A DNA stretch of 8,796 nt. It comes from Halanaerobiales bacterium (GTDB lineage: Bacteria > Bacillota > Halanaerobiia > Halanaerobiales > JADQBU01). The stretch covers positions 1-8,796 of the forward strand of contig JADQBU010000094.1 in NCBI GenBank assembly GCA_016278435.1, in the 5' to 3' direction. The translations under genes and the position numbers were made by a program. The notes below the pieces were generated by a model. That model was not told the DNA's origin and made no database searches. It saw only the letters and a program-made list of their open reading frames with translations. Shown piece by piece: positions 1 through 6,524 of the stretch (its first letter is position 1; each line of letters begins with the position of its first letter).

Positions 1-14
1 TGCTCTTCCGATCT
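1..14. other. Residual Illumina adapter sequence
   Basis: The first 14 bases, TGCTCTTCCGATCT, are identical to the 3' end of the Illumina read-2 (index) adapter; the leading T distinguishes it from the read-1 adapter, which has C at that position. The match sits exactly at the window edge, so this is almost certainly untrimmed adapter at a contig end and not genomic sequence. Only three bases separate it from the pyrF stop codon, so nothing can be said about the DNA downstream of pyrF. Confidence 0.9.
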
Positions 15-17
15 TTC

Positions 18-965
18 CTATTCCAGCGCCTGATTAATCTCATCCCGCATCTGGATAGCTGCTGCCCGGGCGGCCTGACCATACTCATCTTCTTCGTATT
101 CTTCCGACCAGGGCTCACGGCTGTAGGCAAAGATAATCCCCCGGGCTGAGTTGATCAGAGCTCCCAGACCATCCTCATTAAAACCGGCCAATACATCATC
201 TGTCCTACCTCCCTGGGCACCATACCCCGGTATCAGAAAATAAGTGTGAGGCATCAGCTTTCGTAACTGCTTTAATTCCCCGGGGTAGGTGGCACCAACC
301 ACTGCTCCCAGATTAGAATAATTGTTCTCACCCCGGACTTCTTTCCCCCACTTTTCCACCAGCCGGCCGACCTCCTGATACAGTTTCCTGCCATCAGCCA
401 GTTTCAGGTCCTGTAGCTCACCTGCTCCCGGATTTGATGTTCTGACCAGCGGGAAGGCCCCCCTTTCCTCTCTGCTGATGAAAGGTTCTATACCATCAAA
501 GCCGAAATAAGGGTTTATGGTTATGGCATCAGCTATAACCTCTTTAGCATATTTCACTTCTCCCCCGGTTGTCTCCAGCTTACCGTCTCCCAGATAAGCC
601 TCAGCATAGGCCCGGGCTGTGGAACCGATATCATTGCGTTTACCGTCCAGGATTACAATTAACCCCTTGTTCTTTGCATACTTGACCGTTTCTTCCAGCA
701 CCGATATCCCGAAATTACCGAGCACTTCATAAAAAGCCATCTGTGGTTTTACTGCCACTGCTACTTCAGCAATATTATCAATAATAGTTTGATTGAAAAT
801 CCTGATGACCCGGGCCAGAGCCAGCCTTTTTGACTCCGGATTATCAAGTGCATTTTTGAGCATAGATGGTGGTAACTGATCCAGATGGGGGTCAAGACCC
901 ACACAGATGTGACTCTTCTTTTTTTCAATCCCGTCAATCAACTTATCAATAAAATAGTTCACCAT
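18..965 (-). CDS. pyrF: Orotidine 5'-phosphate decarboxylase, type 2 (PyrF)
   Basis: Decarboxylates OMP to UMP, the last step of de novo pyrimidine synthesis, in the cytoplasm. Numbering from the longest possible start (983, 321 aa), CVGLDP lies near residue 27, VKPQMAFYE near 78, and the OMPDC catalytic signature DGKRNDIGST at 113-122, with its Asp/Lys/Asp residues present. A phosphate-loop-like IPGYGAQGG and the late NSARGI motif follow. The length of about 315 aa fits the longer type 2 subfamily rather than the roughly 240-aa B. subtilis-type enzyme. The start is uncertain: ATG at 983 has AAGGA 11 nt upstream; ATG at 965 or GTG at 962 gives the family-like N-terminus NYFIDKL. GTG 962 has the best-spaced ribosome site (GGGGTGG, 5 nt). 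All starts overlap the end of pyrC (17 to 38 bp), implying translational coupling. The stop codon is present, so the gene is complete. Confidence 0.95.
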   Translation of the reverse strand: MVNYFIDKLIDGIEKKKSHICVGLDPHLDQLPPSMLKNALDNPESKRLALARVIRIFNQTIIDNIAEVAVAVKPQMAFYEVLGNFGISVLEETVKYAKNKGLIVILDGKRNDIGSTARAYAEAYLGDGKLETTGGEVKYAKEVIADAITINPYFGFDGIEPFISREERGAFPLVRTSNPGAGELQDLKLADGRKLYQEVGRLVEKWGKEVRGENNYSNLGAVVGATYPGELKQLRKLMPHTYFLIPGYGAQGGRTDDVLAGFNEDGLGALINSARGIIFAYSREPWSEEYEEDEYGQAARAAAIQMRDEINQALE

Positions 966-2250
966 TACCACCCCGGTCGTCATAAACTATTTTTCCTTCA
1001 ACTACTGTTAAAACAGGCTTACCGGTTAGATTCCAGCCAGCAAAAGGTGTATTCTTACCCTTTGATTTGAAATTCTCCTTCTTTACGGTCCATTCCCGTT
1101 CCGGGTCAAAAATCGTCAGATCTGCTACTGCCCCTTCCTTGATGCCTTCTATCTTAAGCCCCAGTACCCGCGCCGGATTAAAGGCCATTAATCTGACAAT
1201 ATCCTCCCAGGATACAACCCCCGCTCTGATTAATCTATCATGTATCAGAGAAAGTGATGTTTCCAGTCCCGAGATACCATTCAGGGCATAATCAAATTCT
1301 CCCAGTTTATCTTCAAAGGTATGGGGGGCATGATCAGAGGCAATTACATCGATAATCCCCTGCTTTAATCCTTCTTTCAATGCTTCAACATCTTCCCTGC
1401 TTCTCAGTGGTGGATTTACTTTTGTATCAGGATTATAACCCTTAACAGCTTCATCTGTTAAAACCAGATGGTGGGGTGTTACTTCAACAGTAACTTTAAT
1501 TCCCCGCTCCTTGGCATCAGTAACCAGTTTCATTCCCTGCCTGGTGCTCAAATGAGCGATGTGCAGTTTAGCTCCGGTTAACTCTGCCAGAATCAAATCC
1601 CGGGCAATCATGATCTCTTCTGCTGCTGCCGGAATTGGTTTCAATCCCAGAATCGTAGAAATATATCCTTCATTCATAACCCCTTCACCGGCCAGTTTCT
1701 TATCCTCACAGTGGTCGATAACGGTCAAATCAAAACTCCCGATATATTCCATAGCCCGGCGCATAATTTCACTGTTCATTACCGGATTACCGTCATCAGA
1801 GAAACACTTGACACCTTCTTCAGAAAGAAAACCGATCTCGGCCAGTTCCTTGCCTTCACATTTTTTGGTAATACTACCTACCGGTAGGACTTTTACTGCC
1901 GCCTTTTCTGCTTTTGATTTGATATATTCAACCGTTGCCGGGTTATCTGCAACCGGATCGGTATTGGGCATACAGGCAATAGTGGTAAAACCACCAGCTG
2001 CCGCTGCTTCACAGCCTGTTTTGATCGTCTCCTTATCTTCAAAACCGGGTTCCCTGAGGTGGGTATGCATATCAATCAAGCCCGGCATAACAAGTTTGTT
2101 GTCAAGATCAATGGTTTTCCATTCACTATCTTCTGCCTCAATCTTCTCAGCAATCTTGATAATCTTACTTCCCCTGAGCAGAATATCAAAATTACCATTC
2201 AGTCCATTAACTGGGTCGATAATCTTCCCGTTCTTAAGCAAGGTCTTCAT
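946..2250 (-). CDS. pyrC: Dihydroorotase, class I (PyrC)
   Basis: Reversibly cyclises N-carbamoyl-L-aspartate to L-dihydroorotate, the third step of UMP synthesis, as a cytoplasmic zinc amidohydrolase. The 434-aa protein has the full class I metal set: HTHLREPG at 62-69 (H62 and H64), the SDDG motif with D153, H180 in IDHCED, H233 in IAHLST, and catalytic D306 in ASDHAPH. It also has the amidohydrolase N-terminal beta-sandwich (LLKNGKIIDP) and a C-terminal continuation (GAVADLTIFDP). Length is normal for the family. The ATG at 2250 is preceded by GGGAGG with good spacing and overlaps the end of pyrB by 17 bp, as in B. subtilis-like pyr operons with coupled cistrons. Nothing suggests it is inactive. 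Confidence 0.97.
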   Translation of the reverse strand: MKTLLKNGKIIDPVNGLNGNFDILLRGSKIIKIAEKIEAEDSEWKTIDLDNKLVMPGLIDMHTHLREPGFEDKETIKTGCEAAAAGGFTTIACMPNTDPVADNPATVEYIKSKAEKAAVKVLPVGSITKKCEGKELAEIGFLSEEGVKCFSDDGNPVMNSEIMRRAMEYIGSFDLTVIDHCEDKKLAGEGVMNEGYISTILGLKPIPAAAEEIMIARDLILAELTGAKLHIAHLSTRQGMKLVTDAKERGIKVTVEVTPHHLVLTDEAVKGYNPDTKVNPPLRSREDVEALKEGLKQGIIDVIASDHAPHTFEDKLGEFDYALNGISGLETSLSLIHDRLIRAGVVSWEDIVRLMAFNPARVLGLKIEGIKEGAVADLTIFDPEREWTVKKENFKSKGKNTPFAGWNLTGKPVLTVVEGKIVYDDRGGNGELFY

Positions 2251-3175
2251 CTTCTATCTCCCTCCCGGCCAGTAGATATAATAATGCCATCCTGATGGCG
2301 ACACCATTAGTAACCTGTTCTGTAATTACAGACTGCTCACTGTCGGCAACTGAACTATCGATCTCTATACCGCGATTCATGGGACCGGGGTGCATGACCA
2401 GCAAATCCTTACCTGCTTCCTCCAGGCGTTCCTTATTCATCCCATAGAAATGCCTGTATTCCCGGATTGATGGGAATAAACCACTGGCCTGCCTTTCCAG
2501 CTGTATTCTTAAGATATTGACAACATCCACATCCTGTAATGCTTTATCCAGATTGTTGTAGGTCTTAACACCCATCTTCTCAACTTCTGCCGGAATCAGT
2601 GTTGCCGGTCCGGCTACCCTTACTTCAGCCCCCAGCTCTGTCAAACCCCAGATATTGGAGTGGGCCACCCGGCTGTGACCAATATCCCCGATTATTAAGA
2701 CCTTTAAGCCTTCAATCCTTCCCAGTTTCTCCCTCATGGTGTAAAGGTCAAGCAAAGCCTGGGTAGGATGCCCATGAGCCCCATCTCCTGCATTAAGTAC
2801 ACTTGCCCTGATATTGTTGGCCAGAAATTGAGGTGCTCCCGGCACACTGTGTCTGATGACAACAACATCAGCCCCCATCACCTCCATCGTTTTAGCAGTA
2901 TCGAGCAGGGTTTCCCCTTTTACTACACTACTGGTCGATTTAGATATACTCATAACATCAGCACTCAATCTCTTGGCCGCCAGATCAAAAGAAGATTTAG
3001 TTCTGGTACTGGGTTCAAAAAAAAGGTTTACAATTGTCTTTCCTCTTAATGTTGGTACCTTCTTTACAGTTCTCGTGAAGATTTCTTTCATAGCTTCCGC
3101 CGTATCCAGAATCTGATAAATATCATCTGCCTTAACATCATATAATCCAAGAAAGTCTTTTCTCTCCAGGCTCAA
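2234..3175 (-). CDS. pyrB: Aspartate carbamoyltransferase catalytic subunit (PyrB)
   Basis: Joins carbamoyl phosphate and L-aspartate to form N-carbamoyl-L-aspartate, the committed step of pyrimidine synthesis. The 313-aa chain has the carbamoyl-phosphate signature FFEPSTRTK at 52-60 (catalytic Arg58; the usual second Arg of STRTR is Lys60, a conservative change). It also has VKGETLLDT (Lys86), IRHS with Arg108, HPTQALLDLYT at 136-146, and HPGPMNRGIE near the C-terminus in the aspartate domain. No pyrI regulatory gene follows, so a free catalytic trimer of the Bacillus type is expected. The start is TTG at 3173-3175, not ATG; the ribosome site AAGGGGG lies 8 nt upstream, which supports it. 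It begins about 16 nt after the U-tract of an intrinsic terminator that separates it from uraA. Confidence 0.97.
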   Translation of the reverse strand: MSLERKDFLGLYDVKADDIYQILDTAEAMKEIFTRTVKKVPTLRGKTIVNLFFEPSTRTKSSFDLAAKRLSADVMSISKSTSSVVKGETLLDTAKTMEVMGADVVVIRHSVPGAPQFLANNIRASVLNAGDGAHGHPTQALLDLYTMREKLGRIEGLKVLIIGDIGHSRVAHSNIWGLTELGAEVRVAGPATLIPAEVEKMGVKTYNNLDKALQDVDVVNILRIQLERQASGLFPSIREYRHFYGMNKERLEEAGKDLLVMHPGPMNRGIEIDSSVADSEQSVITEQVTNGVAIRMALLYLLAGREIEDEDLA

Positions 3176-3191
3176 TTTTTTTACCCCCTTT

Positions 3192-3228
3192 AAAAAATCC
3201 CCTGTTAGTTTTCCACCAACAGAGGATT
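3192..3228 (-). terminator. Intrinsic terminator between uraA and pyrB
   Basis: On the minus strand a 13-bp stem (AAUCCUCUGUUGG with CUAACAGGGGAUU, two G-U wobbles) closes a 7-nt loop and runs into six U. The wobbles make it a better stem in minus-strand RNA than on the plus strand, which fixes its direction. It starts 4 nt after the uraA stop and ends just before the pyrB ribosome site, so it would reduce transcription into pyrB-pyrC-pyrF. B. subtilis has a PyrR attenuator at this location, but I see no PyrR-binding loop motif here. Confidence 0.7.
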
Positions 3229-3232
3229 CTCA

Positions 3233-4507
3233 TTAATTTGTTTCAGATTCTACACTGTTTTCTTCATCTGGTTCATCTGTCAAATCCTTCGGTAGAACAA
3301 GATTTAAGATAATCCCGACCAGGGCTGCCAGCCCCATTCCGGCAAATTCAAGCCCTGAGGCACTGATCGTCAGACCGCTGATTCCAATTACCAGAATAAT
3401 CGATACGATTATCAGGTTGCGGTTATTGGAAAAATCAACACTGTTCTCTACCAGGGTTCTTAACCCGATGGAGGCTATCATACCAAAGAGGAGGAAGACA
3501 ATTCCGCCCATAACTGCCGAGGGAACAGTCTGAATTATTACTCCAAGTTTTTGAATGAAACTACTCAGAAGCACCAGAATCGCTGTCATTTCAATGATAA
3601 GCGGGCTGTAGACCTTGGTTAAAGCCAGCACACCAATATTTTCGCCGTAAGTCGTGTTCGGTGGCCCACCGAAAAATCCTGCCAGTGCAGTGGCTATACC
3701 ATCACCGAGCAGAGTCCGGTGTAACCCAGGTTCCTTTATAAAGTCCTTCTTGACAGTTGTACCAAGTGCCAGCACATCTCCAAGGTGTTCAACCATGGTC
3801 ACAAAAGCAATCGGTGCGATCAGTGAAATTGCTTTGATATTTCCGGCGAATTCCGGAAATGTAAAACTGGGAAAGGCTAACCAGGCTGCTTCAGTAACCG
3901 GTTTAAAATCAACCAGTCCCTGGGTCATGGCAAAGAGATAACCACCGATTATACCCATCAAAATTGGAATCACTTTAAATATGCCTTTAGCAAAAATACT
4001 GAAACATACGGTGATTAAAAGAGTTACAGCTGCAGTTAAGATATGTTCTGAAGCCATATCTTTAGCTGTCGGAGCCAGTCCTAGACCAATTGTGATAATT
4101 ACCGGACCCACAACAACAGGTGGTAATAATCTGCGGAAAAAGCCTGTCCCGATAAGTCTGATTAAGATTGCCATAATTATATAGATAATTCCAGCTATTA
4201 CAACTCCGGCCATTGCTCCACCTGTACCATACTGGGTCTTGGCTGCAATGATAGGTGCAATAAAGGCAAATGATGAACCCAGATAGGCGGGAACCCTGGC
4301 CTTGGTAATCAGATGAAAAATCAATGTTCCCAGTCCAGATGTAAAGAGGGCCACTGAAGGATCAAGTCCTGTCAATGACGGCACCAGTACTGTTGCTCCA
4401 AACATGGCAAACATATGCTGTAAAGCAAGGATTAGTCTCTCGCCACCTTTTACTCCATCATTATTTAATACCTGAATATTTTCCTGTGTTTGTTTTAAAA
4501 ACCCCAT
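3233..4507 (-). CDS. uraA: Uracil permease, NCS2 family (UraA/PyrP)
   Basis: Imports uracil across the cytoplasmic membrane, probably with protons, feeding the salvage route to UMP. The 424-aa protein is almost entirely hydrophobic and consistent with the 14-helix NCS2 fold. It carries the family's substrate-site motifs: SSFAFIAPI near 78-86 in the first half, VEHLGD with Glu240 in helix 8, and NTTYGENIG with Glu289 in helix 10. These Glu residues match the uracil-contacting positions of E. coli UraA; the second His of the E. coli EHIGH motif is Asp244 here, as is common in Gram-positive PyrP. The last 15 or so residues are acidic (DEPDEENSVESE), a cytoplasmic tail. ATG at 4507 follows GAGGGGG. 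It lies between pyrR and pyrB, the B. subtilis pyrP position, downstream of a PyrR attenuator. Confidence 0.96.
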   Translation of the reverse strand: MGFLKQTQENIQVLNNDGVKGGERLILALQHMFAMFGATVLVPSLTGLDPSVALFTSGLGTLIFHLITKARVPAYLGSSFAFIAPIIAAKTQYGTGGAMAGVVIAGIIYIIMAILIRLIGTGFFRRLLPPVVVGPVIITIGLGLAPTAKDMASEHILTAAVTLLITVCFSIFAKGIFKVIPILMGIIGGYLFAMTQGLVDFKPVTEAAWLAFPSFTFPEFAGNIKAISLIAPIAFVTMVEHLGDVLALGTTVKKDFIKEPGLHRTLLGDGIATALAGFFGGPPNTTYGENIGVLALTKVYSPLIIEMTAILVLLSSFIQKLGVIIQTVPSAVMGGIVFLLFGMIASIGLRTLVENSVDFSNNRNLIIVSIILVIGISGLTISASGLEFAGMGLAALVGIILNLVLPKDLTDEPDEENSVESETN

Positions 4508-4609
4508 TATTTGATTTCCCCCTCTTTGTGTCTAAATTACTTAAATTATTTTCTGATTCTTAGCCAAATTTCCTGTTTAATTACCTGCTTGCTTGTGTGA
4601 CTACCTGTC

Positions 4610-4684
4610 TTACGACATACCGTTTTTCCTGGTCGGTTTTCTACCTTTAATCTTGTCTGCTAACTTTATTATATTTTCAGACAT
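4610..4684 (-). CDS. Possible 24-aa basic leader peptide upstream of uraA
   Basis: In the roughly 180-nt leader between attenuator 2 and uraA, an ATG lies directly after the terminator U-tract and opens a 24-codon frame ending in TAA. The peptide begins MSENIIKLADKIKG and then has RKPTRKNG, so it is strongly basic at its C-terminal half. The 3' arm of the terminator stem (AAAAAGG) sits 7 nt before the ATG, the right spacing for a weak ribosome site. It ends about 100 nt before uraA. I do not recognise it. It could be a chance ORF or a small peptide translated only on read-through transcripts. Confidence 0.25.
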   Translation of the reverse strand: MSENIIKLADKIKGRKPTRKNGMS

Positions 4685-4719
4685 AAAAAAACCTTTTTAC
4701 CAGGGGCTGATAAAAAGGT
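4685..4719 (-). terminator. PyrR-controlled intrinsic terminator, attenuator 2 (upstream of uraA)
   Basis: Minus-strand RNA forms a 13-bp stem (ACCUUUUUAUCAG with CUGGUAAAAAGGU, one G-U pair) with a CCC loop, followed by a run of seven U that begins at the last stem base. The 5' arm together with the preceding U can instead pair with an upstream segment at 4744-4732 (CUGAUAAGGGUA), of which the 7-bp CUGAUAA:UUAUCAG part is perfect. That alternative is the antiterminator, so this is a conditional rather than fixed terminator. Confidence 0.85.
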
Positions 4720-4734
4720 AGTAGAGTTTCATTA

Positions 4735-4767
4735 CCCTTATCAGCCTCACGGGACCAATTTAAAGGG
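4735..4767 (-). promoter_or_regulatory. PyrR-binding RNA loop, attenuator 2 (pyrR-uraA)
   Basis: The minus-strand RNA contains GGUCCCGUGAGGCU at 4756-4743, which fits the PyrR anti-antiterminator consensus ARUCCNGNGAGGYU except for the first base. Flanking CCCUUUA and UAAGGG form its lower stem. The 3' arm of this stem is also the 5' arm of the antiterminator, so binding of UMP-loaded PyrR would free the downstream terminator to form. It begins only 6 nt after the pyrR stop codon. Confidence 0.85.
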
Positions 4768-4772
4768 CCATC

Positions 4773-5315
4773 CTATTCTTCTCTCTCTAGAATTAAAACT
4801 TTTTCTTTTTCATCTGTTTCCATTATATTGACATCTACAACTTCCCGGCGGGAGGTGGGGAGGTTTTTCCCGATATAATCCGGTCGAATCGGTAGCTCCC
4901 GGTGTCCCCTGTCGATCATTACAGCCAGCTGAATAGATTCAGGTCTTCCCAGGTCAACCAGGGCATCTAGAGCAGCTCTGACCGTCCTTCCTGTATAAAT
5001 CACATCATCAACCAGTATTACCTTCTTCCCAGTGATATCAAAGGGAATCTCAGTCTTATGAACAATCGGTCTCTGAGCAATTGTGGAGAGATCATCACGG
5101 TAAAGTGTTATATCCAGTATACCTACCGGTAATCTTTCCCCTTCAATCTCAGCAATCTTTTCGGCCAGCCTCTGAGCCAGGGGGACTCCCCTTGTCCGGA
5201 TTCCAATTAAAACAAGTCCTTCCGTACCCTTATTCTTTTCAATTATTTCATGGGCAATTCTGGTCAGGGCCCGGTGGATACCATCAGCATCAATAACTTC
5301 TGTTTTTACCTTCAT
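4773..5315 (-). CDS. pyrR: Bifunctional pyr operon RNA-binding attenuator / uracil phosphoribosyltransferase (PyrR)
   Basis: Binds the pyr mRNA loops when UMP or UTP is high and promotes termination; it also has weak uracil phosphoribosyltransferase activity. From ATG 5315 it is 180 aa, matching the 181-aa B. subtilis protein, and the N-terminal RALTRIAHEIIEKNKG aligns directly. The PRPP-binding loop is at 99-113 (VILVDDVIYTGRTVR), followed by DLGRP, IDRGHRELPIR and IGKNLPTS, all typical of PyrR. The start is ambiguous. ATG 5315 fits the family but has a poor ribosome site, while a strong GGGAGGTG (5345-5338) is ideally spaced for an in-frame CTG at 5330 that would add LKEHD. The frame is also open further upstream through the attenuator, but that part is untranslated leader. 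It is first in the operon and flanked by two of its own binding loops, so autoregulation is expected. Confidence 0.96.
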   Translation of the reverse strand: MKVKTEVIDADGIHRALTRIAHEIIEKNKGTEGLVLIGIRTRGVPLAQRLAEKIAEIEGERLPVGILDITLYRDDLSTIAQRPIVHKTEIPFDITGKKVILVDDVIYTGRTVRAALDALVDLGRPESIQLAVMIDRGHRELPIRPDYIGKNLPTSRREVVDVNIMETDEKEKVLILEREE

Positions 5316-5353
5316 ATCATGTTCTTTCAGCTTTAACACCTCCCTCTGCAAAT

Positions 5354-5382
5354 AAAAAAACCTTCTTACTCCAGCAAGAAGG
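5354..5382 (-). terminator. PyrR-controlled intrinsic terminator, attenuator 1 (pyr leader)
   Basis: Minus-strand RNA forms CCUUCUUGC / GUAAGAAGG (9 bp, one G-U) around a UGGA loop, followed by seven U. The CCUUCUU arm can alternatively pair with GGGAAGG at 5412-5406, just 3' of the PyrR-binding loop, giving a competing antiterminator of 7 bp (two G-U). It lies about 40 nt before pyrR and so controls the whole operon. Confidence 0.87.
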
Positions 5383-5407
5383 GTCGATGTTTCGCGTTCA
5401 TATTGCC

Positions 5408-5444
5408 TTCCCTTACCAATCTCACTGGACCAGTTTAAAAGGAA
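5408..5444 (-). promoter_or_regulatory. PyrR-binding RNA loop, attenuator 1 (pyr leader)
   Basis: GGUCCAGUGAGAUU at 5431-5418 matches the PyrR anti-antiterminator consensus except for the first base and one G-to-A change in GAGG. Flanking UUCCUU and AAGGGAA can form a lower stem with one bulged base. The segment is close in sequence to the second loop at 4735-4767; both read UUUAAAnUGGUCCnGUGAG and end in UAAGGG, so they look like copies of one regulatory element. Confidence 0.82.
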
Positions 5445-5461
5445 TATTTTTATTAATATTA

Positions 5462-5490
5462 ACTCTATCACAAAAGAAAATACGTGTCAA
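5462..5490 (-). promoter_or_regulatory. Sigma-70/SigA-type promoter of the pyr operon
   Basis: On the minus strand a perfect -35 box TTGACA (5490-5485) is followed by a 17-nt spacer and TAGAGT (5467-5462), preceded by TG one base upstream (extended -10). Transcription would start near 5455, giving a leader of about 140 nt that contains exactly the PyrR loop, antiterminator and terminator. It lies between the rluD stop and pyrR, so the pyr operon can be transcribed independently of lspA-rluD. Confidence 0.75.
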
Positions 5491-5521
5491 GCAATATTTC
5501 CCTTAGAATTTACAGGAAACC

Positions 5522-6475
5522 CTAAAAACTACCAGGACAAGAATCAGGACCATTCAGAGAATTTTCCAGTTTTACCAGAACATCCTCGAAATCCCGGGGT
5601 AGTTCGGCTTTAAATTCAACCCATTCACCAGTACCGGGGTGGTTGAATCCCAGAATATAGGCATGTAATAACTGTCTTTCAACCTGCAGTACATCCTCAG
5701 TCTGACCGTCGTACTTTTTATCTCCCACTACTGGATGTCCCAAATGAGAGAAATGAACCCTGATCTGATGGGTTCTTCCGGTTTTCAGTTCTACTTCCAG
5801 GTAGGTATAATCCTGATAATACTGCAGAACCTTAAACAATGTCACTGCCCGTTTACTATTCTTTTCAGTCACTGCCATTCTGGTTCTGTGTTCCGGATCT
5901 CTACCTATCGGAGCATCTATTTCACCTACTTTATAGGGAAATTTACCCTTGACCACTGTTTGATAGATTTTTTTGGTATCTCTATTTTTAAACTGATTTA
6001 CAAGATTGCGGTGGGCTTGATCATTCTTGGCTACCACCAGAACACCAGAAGTATCCCTGTCCAGCCTGTGAACGATCCCCGGCCTCCTGACCCCGGCAAT
6101 CCCCGCCAGGTCATCTGTATATGCTAAAAGACCGTTGACCATGGTTTTTTCTCTATTACCAGGTACGGGATGGACTATTCTTCCTGGTTGTTTATTAACT
6201 ATTATAATATCCTCATCTTCATAAATTATATCCAGGTCCATCTCTACAGGTTTAATGTCAGGTTCTTCTGGAGGAGGTATGATTAGCTTGATCATATCAC
6301 CAGGCTGTATTATATAGCTGGACTTGACCGATTCCCCATTGACCTTGACCAGGTCCCGGTCTATAAGTTTCTGCAGATAGGAACGGGACATCTCCTCATT
6401 CTTGCCAGCCAGGAATTTATCTACTCTTTCTCCTTCATCCTCTATATCTATATTAAAGGTTCTTTCCTCTTCCAT
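5522..6475 (-). CDS. rluD: RluD/YlyB-family 23S rRNA pseudouridine synthase
   Basis: Isomerises specific uridines in structured RNA, most likely 23S rRNA, to pseudouridine. From ATG 6475 the protein is 317 aa. An S4 RNA-binding domain covers about residues 15-75 (ERVDKFL, SRSYLQKLI, VKVNG, PGD). The RluA-type catalytic domain carries HRLDRDTSG at 136-144 with catalytic Asp139, and later the conserved HQIRVHF and GHPVVGDKKYDG. ATG 6475 has an excellent ribosome site (GAGGTGG, 8 nt spacing). ATG 6502 (nine codons longer, AAGGAG upstream) is a credible alternative. The frame is open further upstream, but that part overlaps lspA and is not coding. It follows lspA closely and precedes pyrR, the same order as lspA-ylyB-pyrR in B. 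subtilis; ylyB is the closest named equivalent. The exact modified uridine cannot be read from sequence. Confidence 0.93.
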   Translation of the reverse strand: MEEERTFNIDIEDEGERVDKFLAGKNEEMSRSYLQKLIDRDLVKVNGESVKSSYIIQPGDMIKLIIPPPEEPDIKPVEMDLDIIYEDEDIIIVNKQPGRIVHPVPGNREKTMVNGLLAYTDDLAGIAGVRRPGIVHRLDRDTSGVLVVAKNDQAHRNLVNQFKNRDTKKIYQTVVKGKFPYKVGEIDAPIGRDPEHRTRMAVTEKNSKRAVTLFKVLQYYQDYTYLEVELKTGRTHQIRVHFSHLGHPVVGDKKYDGQTEDVLQVERQLLHAYILGFNHPGTGEWVEFKAELPRDFEDVLVKLENSLNGPDSCPGSF

Positions 6476-6524
6476 TTTCTTCACCACCTCACTTGCCTGC
6501 ATTTCTCTCCTTGAGCCTGTCCAA

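Noticed and set aside
1559..2275. A 238-codon plus-strand ORF inside pyrC.
   Set aside because: It is antisense to the strongly conserved pyrC and its serine/proline-rich translation is typical of a shadow frame.
4668..4673. A perfect TATAAT on the minus strand after attenuator 2, a possible internal uraA promoter.
   Set aside because: No acceptable -35 hexamer lies 16-18 nt upstream (the region is AAAGGT plus the U-tract) and there is no TG extension.
5316..5471. The N-terminal extension of the pyrR reading frame back to 5471.
   Set aside because: It runs through the promoter end, PyrR loop and terminator of the leader RNA; the family's N-terminus aligns to the later start.
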